IMG/VR virus record: IMGVR_UViG_3300042295_000140
Span: 1-27,058 of that record
Source of the DNA: a virus
Length of the DNA stretch: 27,058 nt
Reading direction: 5' to 3' (one strand)
The translations under genes were made by a program, and so were the position numbers. Shown here piece by piece: positions 1 through 6,286 of the stretch (the first letter of the stretch is position 1; every line of letters begins with the position of its first letter). The notes beneath the pieces are model-generated. The model was not told the origin of the DNA and did not search any database. It worked only from the letters and a program-made list of their open reading frames with translations.

Positions 1-231
1 TAAACGAAATGAAGGTGACCGGCCCTTGTAGTTCTTAGGTTCATCAATGATGCGGTAATAATCGTGGCGACCACACCAATCTCCCTTAGCCATCTCGGAG
101 GGGTGCATGATGTCGGAGCGTCGGTCTGAAGGCTCTTTAGCCTTCTTAAGGACATGACGTTCAATAGAGGGGAGTAAAACATCAGATCTCTTGTAAGTGC
201 TTTTCAAAGTCTTCAAAGTGTTATCAGTCAT
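1..231 (-). CDS. Cas4/RecB-like PD-(D/E)XK nuclease, N-terminal fragment
   Basis: The frame opens at ATG 229-231 and stays open to the window's left edge, giving 77 residues of a partial protein. The segment HPSEMAKGDWCGRHDYYRI (about residues 43-61) resembles the S..C.R..YY start of Cas4/RecB-like exonucleases, where the first cysteine often binds an Fe-S cluster. The catalytic D...E.K residues would lie beyond the window, so the assignment rests on this motif and on context. It follows a resolvase-like gene with an 8-bp overlap and ends a replication and recombination operon, where a DNA-processing exonuclease fits well. It could instead be another nuclease of the same superfamily. The family is moderately likely; the exact role is unknown. 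Confidence 0.5.
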   Translation of the reverse strand, partial: MTDNTLKTLKSTYKRSDVLLPSIERHVLKKAKEPSDRRSDIMHPSEMAKGDWCGRHDYYRIIDEPKNYKGRSPSFRL

Positions 232-541
232 TGTCATCAATCATTTCCATGAAGTCAGGTTCTTCCAGCATTACATACCGGCGACCTGCAAGTTCGATGT
301 GGAATACGGGAGTACGCCCTTCCTGCCAAGCAATCTTTCTAACGGAATCTAAATCAGAAGCCTTGATAGTTATCTGTTTCTTGTCCGTTCGTTTCATTTC
401 CCACAGGAAACCCTCGTGGCCCCCCGAACGTACGTCGTGTTTCCTCTGCCACCCGTTTCCAGAACCAGCGTTCCGACTGCCCCCAGTAGCCTTCGCTATT
501 CGTTTCTCTTGGGCTTGGGAACGCTTCATTTGTTCGCTCAT
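224..541 (-). CDS. Putative Holliday junction resolvase (PD-(D/E)XK fold)
   Basis: This 105-residue protein has the layout of small Hjc/VRR-type resolvases and endonucleases. It has a basic N-terminus with Glu12, a loop RNAGSGNGWQRKHDVR, an aspartate at residue 36 (HDV), and the E48-x-K50 pair in LWEMK, together forming a plausible E..D..ExK metal-binding site. It is followed by helix and strand segments ending in RRYVML. Such enzymes cut four-way junctions or branched DNA during phage recombination and before packaging. The start ATG at 541 overlaps the preceding gene's TGA (ATGA), suggesting translational coupling; the Shine-Dalgarno sequence is weak. RecA lies three genes upstream, which fits a recombination role. 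A non-specific nuclease of the same fold is the main alternative. Confidence 0.62.
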   Translation of the reverse strand: MSEQMKRSQAQEKRIAKATGGSRNAGSGNGWQRKHDVRSGGHEGFLWEMKRTDKKQITIKASDLDSVRKIAWQEGRTPVFHIELAGRRYVMLEEPDFMEMIDDND

Positions 542-894
542 GGTTCACTGGGTGTCCAGTCTTTTAGATCGTTCCAACCGGTGTTTTCAAAGTGCATGAT
601 GCCCATGATGTTCCAAAGTGCTTGTGCCCAATGGTCCTCGCTTATGTCACCATCTCGTGCAGCCTCAATATGGCGCATGGCTGAGGCAAGGAACCTAGAA
701 CACGGAATACCTTGAGTCCAGTTGTGGTCGCCGTAGAGAAGCCCACCACGGTAGTACACGTCAGCAAGACGACGTAGCGGCTCCGGTGGGATCAAGTCAT
801 AGCGAGGTTTAGCCTCGTTGGTGTCACGAATAGCGCCCGATGAAAACTGCTCCGGCTCTCCAGTTCGAAATGTCTGATAACTAAGTTCACTCAT
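538..894 (-). CDS. DUF5664 / dATP-dGTP diphosphohydrolase-family protein
   Basis: The 118-residue product shows the hallmark pattern of the phage DUF5664 family: FSSGAIRDTNEAKPRYDLIP (residues 17-36), YGDHNWTQGIPCSRFL (54-69) and RHIEAARDGDISEDHWAQAL (74-93). The family is named in databases as a dATP/dGTP diphosphohydrolase N-terminal domain, related to MazG-like all-alpha nucleotide pyrophosphatases. The acidic residues of GDISEDH probably hold the metal. The likely role is shaping the dNTP pool during phage replication, but activity cannot be read from sequence. The ATG at 894 is preferred over a GTG at 903 because AGGTGA sits 5 nt upstream of the ATG and the GTG is part of that sequence. 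It overlaps the upstream small gene by 8 bp. Confidence 0.72.
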   Translation of the reverse strand: MSELSYQTFRTGEPEQFSSGAIRDTNEAKPRYDLIPPEPLRRLADVYYRGGLLYGDHNWTQGIPCSRFLASAMRHIEAARDGDISEDHWAQALWNIMGIMHFENTGWNDLKDWTPSEP

Positions 895-1057
895 CTTCTT
901 CACCTAATGCATATTCGCATGCTTCTCTAGCCTTGAATACGGTGTCCCATATCGTTTTAAGTTCGTCTGTATCAACGCTGAATAGATGCGGCGCTAAGAA
1001 TTTCTGAACGTCATCTAAGGCTTTATCAGCGATAACAACTATCGACTTATAATCCAC
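887..1057 (-). CDS. Small hypothetical protein, 56 aa
   Basis: I do not recognise this protein. Starting from GTG 1055-1057 it reads VDYKSIVVIADKALDDVQKF and ends in the acidic tail CEYALGEEDE. It is probably helical and acidic. The frame is open further upstream, but that part would lie wholly inside the recA gene and does not look like protein, so I place the start at the GTG that overlaps the recA stop (TAA at 1047-1049) by 11 bp. No strong ribosome-binding site is visible, so translation is probably coupled to recA. The TGA overlaps the ATG of the next gene by 8 bp. The tight packing supports a real gene. Confidence 0.55.
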   Translation of the reverse strand: MDYKSIVVIADKALDDVQKFLAPHLFSVDTDELKTIWDTVFKAREACEYALGEEDE

Positions 1058-2063
1058 GAGTAAGGGTTTCCATAACCTCGTCGTGCATGGCCTTAGCAAG
1101 TTCGGGTTCCTCTCGCAGAGATGCAAGTACCGAGTCCTTGCCCTGCCAGCGATTCCCTTGGTACTCGTAATACGCCCCCCGGCGTGTGACGAGGTCACTT
1201 GCTACTGCCAAACTGAATACCTCTTTGACTGAATCGTATTCGCCTTTATGGAAAGGTGAGCAGTCATCGAAGTAGAAATCTACAACCCCCATCCGTTGCG
1301 GAGGGGCGGTCTTGTTCTTAAGGGTTCTCGCTTTGATGGCAAGCCCGACCTTCTTTTTGTCGTTCTCCAGCCACTCATCTCTCGCCACTTCGACACGGGT
1401 GAAGTAGTGGAAGTTTTTGGCTTTTCCTCCGGGAGTGGTTCGGGGGTCTCCATATACAATTCCGATCTTCTCACGCCACTGATTGATGATGAGTCCGAGA
1501 CAGTCACGCTCCTTGTTGACTAGCGAACGCTTCTGCGCCTTAGACGACTTACGCATAAATTTACCCGTGAGGCGAGCACCGAGACCGACAGCAAACTGCT
1601 CCATCGTCTTTTCGTCTTCTTCTCCGGGTACAAGGGCAGGAAGCGAGTCGATAACAACAGCATCAACTGCACGGGCATCCAAAGTATCGATAACAATTTG
1701 ATATGCCTCTTCCATCACGTTTGTCGTTGCAAGAGTGACTCTACTGAGATCAACTCCGAGAGTTGTAGCCCAATCGGGTACAAACTCCTCCGAAGCAATC
1801 CAAAGAGTGTGGTGATCAGGGTTGAGAGCCTGATTGGCAGCAATCGTCTTAAGAACCATAACGGTCTTACCGTTAGATTCATTACCAATGATCTCGTTCC
1901 ACTGGTTAAGAGGCCATCCACCACCAAGCATTACGTCGAATGCTAGAGAACCGGTAGTGCAGCGAGGCACCTCTGTATTGTTGATCTGATCGCCTCGGAC
2001 CAGTGTGTCACTTCCGTACTTCTTATTAACTCGTGCGATGATCTCTTCAAGTGTTGCGCTCAT
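1047..2063 (-). CDS. recA: RecA-like recombinase
   Basis: The product has 338 residues, close to bacterial RecA (about 350) though with a shorter C-terminus. Walker A is GNESNGKT (residues 60-67; canonical GPESSGKT), Walker B is AVVID (135-139), and the L2 DNA-binding region INQWREKIGIVYGDPRTTPG (193-212) matches the NQIRMKIG...PETTTGG signature of RecA. The N-terminus carries the usual RCTTGSLAFDVMLGGG stretch. It should form ATP-dependent filaments on single-stranded DNA and drive strand exchange, supporting recombination-dependent replication and repair of phage DNA. AAGGA lies 5 nt before the ATG. It sits between the Q-rich zinc-ribbon gene and resolvase/nuclease genes, which fits a recombination module. 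The N in place of S in Walker A is a small departure from canonical. Confidence 0.93.
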   Translation of the reverse strand: MSATLEEIIARVNKKYGSDTLVRGDQINNTEVPRCTTGSLAFDVMLGGGWPLNQWNEIIGNESNGKTVMVLKTIAANQALNPDHHTLWIASEEFVPDWATTLGVDLSRVTLATTNVMEEAYQIVIDTLDARAVDAVVIDSLPALVPGEEDEKTMEQFAVGLGARLTGKFMRKSSKAQKRSLVNKERDCLGLIINQWREKIGIVYGDPRTTPGGKAKNFHYFTRVEVARDEWLENDKKKVGLAIKARTLKNKTAPPQRMGVVDFYFDDCSPFHKGEYDSVKEVFSLAVASDLVTRRGAYYEYQGNRWQGKDSVLASLREEPELAKAMHDEVMETLTRGL

Positions 2064-2071
2064 TGTTTTCC

Positions 2072-2455
2072 TTACGCTGATTGCCAGTTACCGGGATCGC
2101 CCTGAATGAACATTCCGTTGTAGCCACAGTCATAGCACATTGGAGCAGGTGCGGGTCCTCTAGACGGACCATTTGTACGAGAAAAATAGTGACCGCCTCC
2201 GCATTGTGGGCAAGACTGAGTCTCTGTACGAGCGGCGGGGCCTCCTTGCCATGTCATACAAGCATCAAACAGATTTGCGGGAGTTACCTTCATCTGCTGT
2301 TGCGGTTGCGCTTGAGGGGCCTGAGGATGCACAGGAGCCTGCTGAGGCTGCTGCTGATATTGAGGGTACTGCTGCTGTGGGTAGATGGGTGTCCGCTGCT
2401 GCTGTTGTTGAGAAGTACCCAACTGACGTGACCACCAGCCTGAATCACTAGACAT
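2072..2455 (-). CDS. Q-rich zinc-ribbon protein
   Basis: This 127-residue protein has two parts. Residues 16-54 are a low-complexity run in which about half the residues are glutamine and many of the rest proline (for example TSQQQQQRTPIYPQQQYPQY). Residues 80-112 hold two CxxC pairs, CPQC (82-85) and CYDC (107-110), typical of a zinc ribbon that could bind nucleic acid or protein. I know no specific function. The ATG at 2455 overlaps the polymerase stop (TGATG), and GGAGG lies 7 nt upstream; an in-frame GTG three bases earlier is less well spaced. Its place between family A polymerase and RecA suggests a replication or recombination accessory factor, perhaps an adaptor whose disordered arm contacts partners. 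That is inference. Confidence 0.72.
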   Translation of the reverse strand: MSSDSGWWSRQLGTSQQQQQRTPIYPQQQYPQYQQQPQQAPVHPQAPQAQPQQQMKVTPANLFDACMTWQGGPAARTETQSCPQCGGGHYFSRTNGPSRGPAPAPMCYDCGYNGMFIQGDPGNWQSA

Positions 2456-4461
2456 CACTTAGCCTCCGACCAAGATTTACCAATCCCGGCATCGGCAGTA
2501 AGGGGTACTGGTCCGAGAACGGGATCGCCATTATAGGTGACTGCCCCCATAGTGGTCACTACGAGAGTCTTTGCTTCTTCTATCATATTCTCGGGAGCCT
2601 GAACAACGACCTCGTCATGGACATTGAGAAGGATGTCGATGGGAAGTCCCGACTCAATGATGTTCTCCCGAATATCAATTAGAGCGCATTTCATAACGCT
2701 GGCGGCAAATCCCTGAACAATACTGTTGATCACCTGACGTTCTGCCCGCGAACGATCACGCATTTCTTCCGCATATAGATCAGGAAGGCGACGACGGCGA
2801 CCGAACGGGGGGATGTCTGCATAAGGGATCATCTTGCCATCGTTCCTTCGACCGGTCTTACGGGCCTTCAGGATCATGGAATCCTTCCATGCTGATAGAC
2901 CTGCAAACTGTTCGAAGTACCTAGCAATGAACTCCTGAGCCTGCTCCATGGAGCAATCGGCAACAGTGGCAATCTTCTGAGGACCTGCTCCGTATAGCGT
3001 TCCGAAGTTTTGAGTCTTACCAACCTGACGCTGGTCCTTAGTTACTTCTTCCAAAGGCACGTCCAACATGGCTGCTGCGGCCTGAGCATGGATGTCTAGG
3101 TCCTCCCTAAACACTCGCACCATTTCTGCGTCGTTAGACAAGAAGGCTGCACAACGGAGTTCGACCTGATCGTAATCAGCCACTACCAACAGCATGCCAT
3201 CGTCAGCAATAAAGGCATCACGGATAACGTCGCCACGAGGGATCTGCTGAAGATTCGGGTTCATACTGGACAAGCGGCCAGTAACCGTACGGTGCTGGTT
3301 GAAAGATGTGTGAAGGCGACCCTTAACAAGTTTCTCGGTCAGACCTTCGATGAAGGTACCAATGATCTTGTCCTTGTCGGCCCATTCCAACATTAGTGCT
3401 GCTAGTTCATTCTCTTGGGCGTAATGCTCAAGAGTCGCCTGATTCAACTGAGGCGTGTTGGTCTTGGCGGTAAAGGTCATAGGTTTGAGACCTTGACCTC
3501 CGTCCTTCTTAGGGCCGAAGAGATACTTGCGCTTCATGGTCGGGTTGGAGATAGGGAACTGTTCCCCACAGATGCTCCAAATACGACCGGCAGTAGCAGC
3601 ACGTTCGTGTTCTAGTTCTTCTCCACGGCGTTTAAGAAGATCGACATCGATCTTGATACCGGTCAATTCCATATCCATGAGTACCGGATATAGACCCATC
3701 TCAATATCAAACGTATTACGCAACTCAGGAACCTTGTTCAGGAGCCGCATATTTTCCCGGTAGTACAAATGCGTATACCAAACATCCTTGGCTAAGTACT
3801 GAGCGACCTCATCAATGGGCTGCTCACTTACACCGATCTTTCCCAAGTTTGGATAAAACTTCTTCCTCACATCGGGGTTAGGAGGCACACGGAGCCAATC
3901 CATGATGAGGTCTTTGAGTCCATAACGATCCAAGTTCTCATCCAGTACATGGGTAAGGATGATGGTATCGACGTAAGGGCCGGGAGGCATCTCGTCGTAG
4001 TACTTAGAGATGGACTCAATATCGAACTTGACGTTGTGACCAATCTTTGTGCGGTCACTAAAGAAGAGAGGCTTAAGGAGTTCAAACACCTCATCCTGTC
4101 GCAACTGAGGCCCCGGATCAGCGAATGTAGCCGGGACTGTGTACGACTTCTTTACTTCACTCAACTTGCCGCTCTTAAGAACTTTGCGCTCCTCTTCGGG
4201 AGGGAGTCGCTTCTCAGAGTATGAGGGCGTTATCAATACCCCTTTGGGATGACCCATAGGAATAAGAACGACCCTATCAGGGACAGCAAACCCGATCCAT
4301 GAGATCTCATTAATCTTAGGATGGGCAAAGTTGGTCTCAACGTCCACCGTAAACTCGTCGTATTTAGAGAGATGCTCAATAGCCTTCTCTAATTGCTCAC
4401 GAGTACGGATGACGCTGGGAAGAGGCCGAAGCCCCTTCCCCGGCGTACGATCCTCAGACAT
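2455..4461 (-). CDS. polA: Family A DNA polymerase with 3'-5' exonuclease
   Basis: The 668-residue protein combines a proofreading exonuclease with a family A polymerase domain and lacks the 5'-3' nuclease of bacterial Pol I. Exonuclease motifs are VDVETN (D40, E42), GHNVKFDIES (141-150) and YLAKD (222-226). The polymerase has TGRLSSMNPNLQQIP (394-408), motif A VVADYDQVELR (426-436, with Asp where Pol I has Ser), motif B/O-helix KTQNFGTLYG (482-491) and motif C NVHDEVVV (613-620). All catalytic aspartates are present. It should be the main replicative polymerase, working with the helicase, primase and SSB encoded upstream. The stop codon of the upstream SSB gene overlaps its ATG (TGATG). The retained Phe in NFG is typical of polymerases that discriminate against dideoxynucleotides. 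Confidence 0.95.
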   Translation of the reverse strand: MSEDRTPGKGLRPLPSVIRTREQLEKAIEHLSKYDEFTVDVETNFAHPKINEISWIGFAVPDRVVLIPMGHPKGVLITPSYSEKRLPPEEERKVLKSGKLSEVKKSYTVPATFADPGPQLRQDEVFELLKPLFFSDRTKIGHNVKFDIESISKYYDEMPPGPYVDTIILTHVLDENLDRYGLKDLIMDWLRVPPNPDVRKKFYPNLGKIGVSEQPIDEVAQYLAKDVWYTHLYYRENMRLLNKVPELRNTFDIEMGLYPVLMDMELTGIKIDVDLLKRRGEELEHERAATAGRIWSICGEQFPISNPTMKRKYLFGPKKDGGQGLKPMTFTAKTNTPQLNQATLEHYAQENELAALMLEWADKDKIIGTFIEGLTEKLVKGRLHTSFNQHRTVTGRLSSMNPNLQQIPRGDVIRDAFIADDGMLLVVADYDQVELRCAAFLSNDAEMVRVFREDLDIHAQAAAAMLDVPLEEVTKDQRQVGKTQNFGTLYGAGPQKIATVADCSMEQAQEFIARYFEQFAGLSAWKDSMILKARKTGRRNDGKMIPYADIPPFGRRRRLPDLYAEEMRDRSRAERQVINSIVQGFAASVMKCALIDIRENIIESGLPIDILLNVHDEVVVQAPENMIEEAKTLVVTTMGAVTYNGDPVLGPVPLTADAGIGKSWSEAK

Positions 4462-5228
4462 CAGTCGTATTCGCTGATTTCCTGAGCGATCTCTTCCAAG
4501 TCAGTCTTCTTAGGGATCTGAATGATGGAAGCGTCATACCTACCTGCTGCCTTGAGTTCGGCGGGGGTAGGAGGAGTGATGTCGTAATCCTCTGACAGAG
4601 CGTTTTCACGCACCGGAATCACATTCATCTGAGTGTTCTGCTTCACTCCGGTCTTGCTGACGGCGAAGTATCCCTTTGAGAGGGGACCAATCTTCGGGTC
4701 GTTGGCATAAGCCTTGAGGACATTGAACAGGCGAGCGCCTACATCCCATGTCTTCAGCATGACCTGACCGTCGTCACCAACAAGCACGACATTGAAGGCT
4801 GACACAGCCTGCGGTCGATCACCGATGGCGCACAGCGGACAAGTCTTGCCCACAGTCTCCAAGCAGGTGTACGCACGCTTCTGCGGACCCTTGGCTGTCA
4901 TACGGTCAACCCAATGTCGCCGGTAGTTAGCGTAAGGTTGATCTTCGGTGAACTTGATGATCTGAATGTTGGTTTCCAACTTCAGAACCTGAGCGTAGTC
5001 GGACGAGGAGTCCATGACCTTCTGCCCAGCAGTCCAACCACTATGTATGGGGGCTTCGACCGCAAGGGCCTCATCCTCATCGTCTTCTTCTTCCGGCTCT
5101 GAGGCACGGGGAGCACGAGGCGCAGGAGCCTCATCCTCAACGTCGTCCTCTACTGGAGGACGCTTCATGGTACGGGGGCGAGGAGCAATCTCTTCCTCGT
5201 CGTCGTAGTCATATTCTTCGGTACTCAT
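4461..5228 (-). CDS. Putative ssDNA-binding protein, gp32-like zinc site
   Basis: The core of this 255-residue protein (about 65-250) contains RRHWVDRM, RAYTCLETVGKTCPLCAIGD and later beta-strand segments. His105, Cys122, Cys130 and Cys133 give an H-x16-C-x7-C-x2-C pattern like the zinc site of T4 gp32 (H-C-C-C), so I infer an OB-fold single-stranded DNA-binding protein. The first 60 residues are extremely acidic and proline-rich (DYDDEEE, EPEEEDDEDEA). Most SSBs carry their acidic partner-binding tail at the C-terminus, so the polarity is unusual. It is translationally coupled to the polymerase downstream and to the HTH gene upstream (4-bp overlap). It should coat template DNA and recruit replisome partners. 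The alternative is another zinc-containing replication accessory protein. Confidence 0.65.
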   Translation of the reverse strand: MSTEEYDYDDEEEIAPRPRTMKRPPVEDDVEDEAPAPRAPRASEPEEEDDEDEALAVEAPIHSGWTAGQKVMDSSSDYAQVLKLETNIQIIKFTEDQPYANYRRHWVDRMTAKGPQKRAYTCLETVGKTCPLCAIGDRPQAVSAFNVVLVGDDGQVMLKTWDVGARLFNVLKAYANDPKIGPLSKGYFAVSKTGVKQNTQMNVIPVRENALSEDYDITPPTPAELKAAGRYDASIIQIPKKTDLEEIAQEISEYD

Positions 5229-5674
5229 CGTGAATCGCTTTCTATCAATTGTGCGTAAAGGTCCAACACTCTTTGGCTGAACCTCTTTGTGGGCGGCTTC
5301 CCGTTAAGAATCACCTTTTCCTCAGTAGCAATCTGCATGATCCCGAGAATCTGATCTCGGGTCCATAGCCTCTTGCCCTTAGAAGCGGTGCCGGGAAGGT
5401 TTTCCCCTCGGGGGCGAGGAGAACTGTAGGGAGTACGAGGCATAAGGCCTTTGTTCTCCCAAGACCTGATTGTTACCACAGATCTGTTTAGAGCGCTAGC
5501 CAAGTGAGAGATTGTGAAGAACTCACGTTTCTCTCCCTTAACAAAGTAGTGGACCGGCTTCTCATCCCAAACCTCGGTCGTCTTCTCGGCAGGAGCAGAG
5601 GAAGGACGGTTAGTAGGCTTTCGCCTACCGGGGTAGTTCAGGTCAGCAAATCTATCAAGTAGAGGGTCGCTCAT
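5225..5674 (-). CDS. MerR-like winged helix DNA-binding protein
   Basis: The 149-residue product has a central segment FFTISHLASALNRSVVTIRS (52-71) followed by WENKGLMPRTPY, a helix-turn-helix plus wing start in the MerR/excisionase style, then WTRDQILGIMQIA (104-116), the usual third helix. The N-terminal 40 residues are basic and proline-rich and the last 30 are helical. It lacks an evident effector-binding domain, so it is probably a small regulator or a DNA-binding replication accessory protein. The ATG overlaps the stop of the preceding 53-residue gene (ATGA) and its stop overlaps the SSB start. A transcriptional switch for the operon is possible; no operator was identified. Confidence 0.7.
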   Translation of the reverse strand: MSDPLLDRFADLNYPGRRKPTNRPSSAPAEKTTEVWDEKPVHYFVKGEKREFFTISHLASALNRSVVTIRSWENKGLMPRTPYSSPRPRGENLPGTASKGKRLWTRDQILGIMQIATEEKVILNGKPPTKRFSQRVLDLYAQLIESDSR

Positions 5675-5832
5675 TGGTTTAGGTAGTCCGTGATCCTATC
5701 GTAAAGATCGATTGCAGAGTGTTGCAGGTTTGGAAGGATTGAGCAAGTTTTTAAAACCTGCTGCATTACCAGTAGATCGCTGCGGGTAAACATTATGGAA
5801 GGCTCAGGTGGTGCCTTCCTTACTGATTTCAT
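5671..5832 (-). CDS. Small hypothetical protein, 53 aa
   Basis: I do not recognise this gene. It starts at ATG 5830-5832 and reads MKSVRKAPPEPSIMFTRSDL, continuing through a helical region (LLVMQQVLKTCSILPN) to YDRITDYLNQ. AAGGAG lies 5 nt upstream, overlapping the end of the preceding gene, and the TGA overlaps the next gene's ATG (ATGA). This tight fit and a good ribosome-binding site make it convincing despite its length. It has a basic N-terminus, no membrane segment and no cysteine pair. It may be a small helical DNA- or protein-binding factor, but nothing specific can be said. Confidence 0.7.
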   Translation of the reverse strand: MKSVRKAPPEPSIMFTRSDLLVMQQVLKTCSILPNLQHSAIDLYDRITDYLNQ

Positions 5833-5834
5833 GT

Positions 5835-6242
5835 CTACTCCTTCATTAGAATAAAAGCAAATGTCTCTTTCTCTGAGTACAGACGCTTAACTTCGTCATC
5901 AGGGATAACCCCTGCAAAGTTGGCAGCGAGCAACCCATCCTCATTGAGAACTGTAATTGTTTCCAAACAAGAGTCTTCCAACTTGTATTTGGTAACTAAT
6001 TCCATAGCGACATCTTCATCAAGAATCTGAGAGACACGGCGCTCCCGTTTAACTCCCGTGACGTTGTCAATGGGTTCTTCCAGTTCAAAGTATGAAGACC
6101 CACGATCGTCTACCTCGCCTTGTTCTGCGAGGTAGGTCATCAGGTGCTTCTTGGCGGTGTCTTCGTTCTTTTGAAGACGCTCCCGGCCATGTCGGAACTG
6201 GAGATAGTGGTGAATGTAGTCCTCAATCTCAGGATCAATCAT
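5835..6242 (-). CDS. Hypothetical protein, 135 aa
   Basis: No family is recognised with confidence. The first 40 residues form a charged helix (HHYLQFRHGRERLQKNEDTA), followed by a beta-containing region, DRGSSYFELEEPI, then a conserved-looking core KRERRVSQILDEDVAMELVT and a C-terminal strand TFAFILMKE. The helical N-terminus followed by a small alpha/beta domain resembles accessory proteins found in phage replication modules. It sits downstream of the SNF2 ATPase across a 44-bp gap, the largest gap within the replication operon, and its stop lies 2 bp before the next start. AAGAGAG is placed about 5 nt before the ATG. Confidence 0.6.
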   Translation of the reverse strand: MIDPEIEDYIHHYLQFRHGRERLQKNEDTAKKHLMTYLAEQGEVDDRGSSYFELEEPIDNVTGVKRERRVSQILDEDVAMELVTKYKLEDSCLETITVLNEDGLLAANFAGVIPDDEVKRLYSEKETFAFILMKE

Positions 6243-6286
6243 CAGTGCTCTCTTAAATAGGGTGGATGGTCAAGGTACATTAATAA

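Noticed and set aside
904-1198. Longer version of the 56-residue protein starting inside recA
   Set aside because: The extra 47 residues lie entirely within the recA coding sequence and lack a start signal; the GTG near the recA stop fits operon packing.
2281-2418. CAG/CTG-rich tract as a sequencing artefact or frameshift
   Set aside because: The frame is intact through the glutamine-rich tract and rejoins a coherent zinc-ribbon, so it looks like genuine low-complexity coding sequence.
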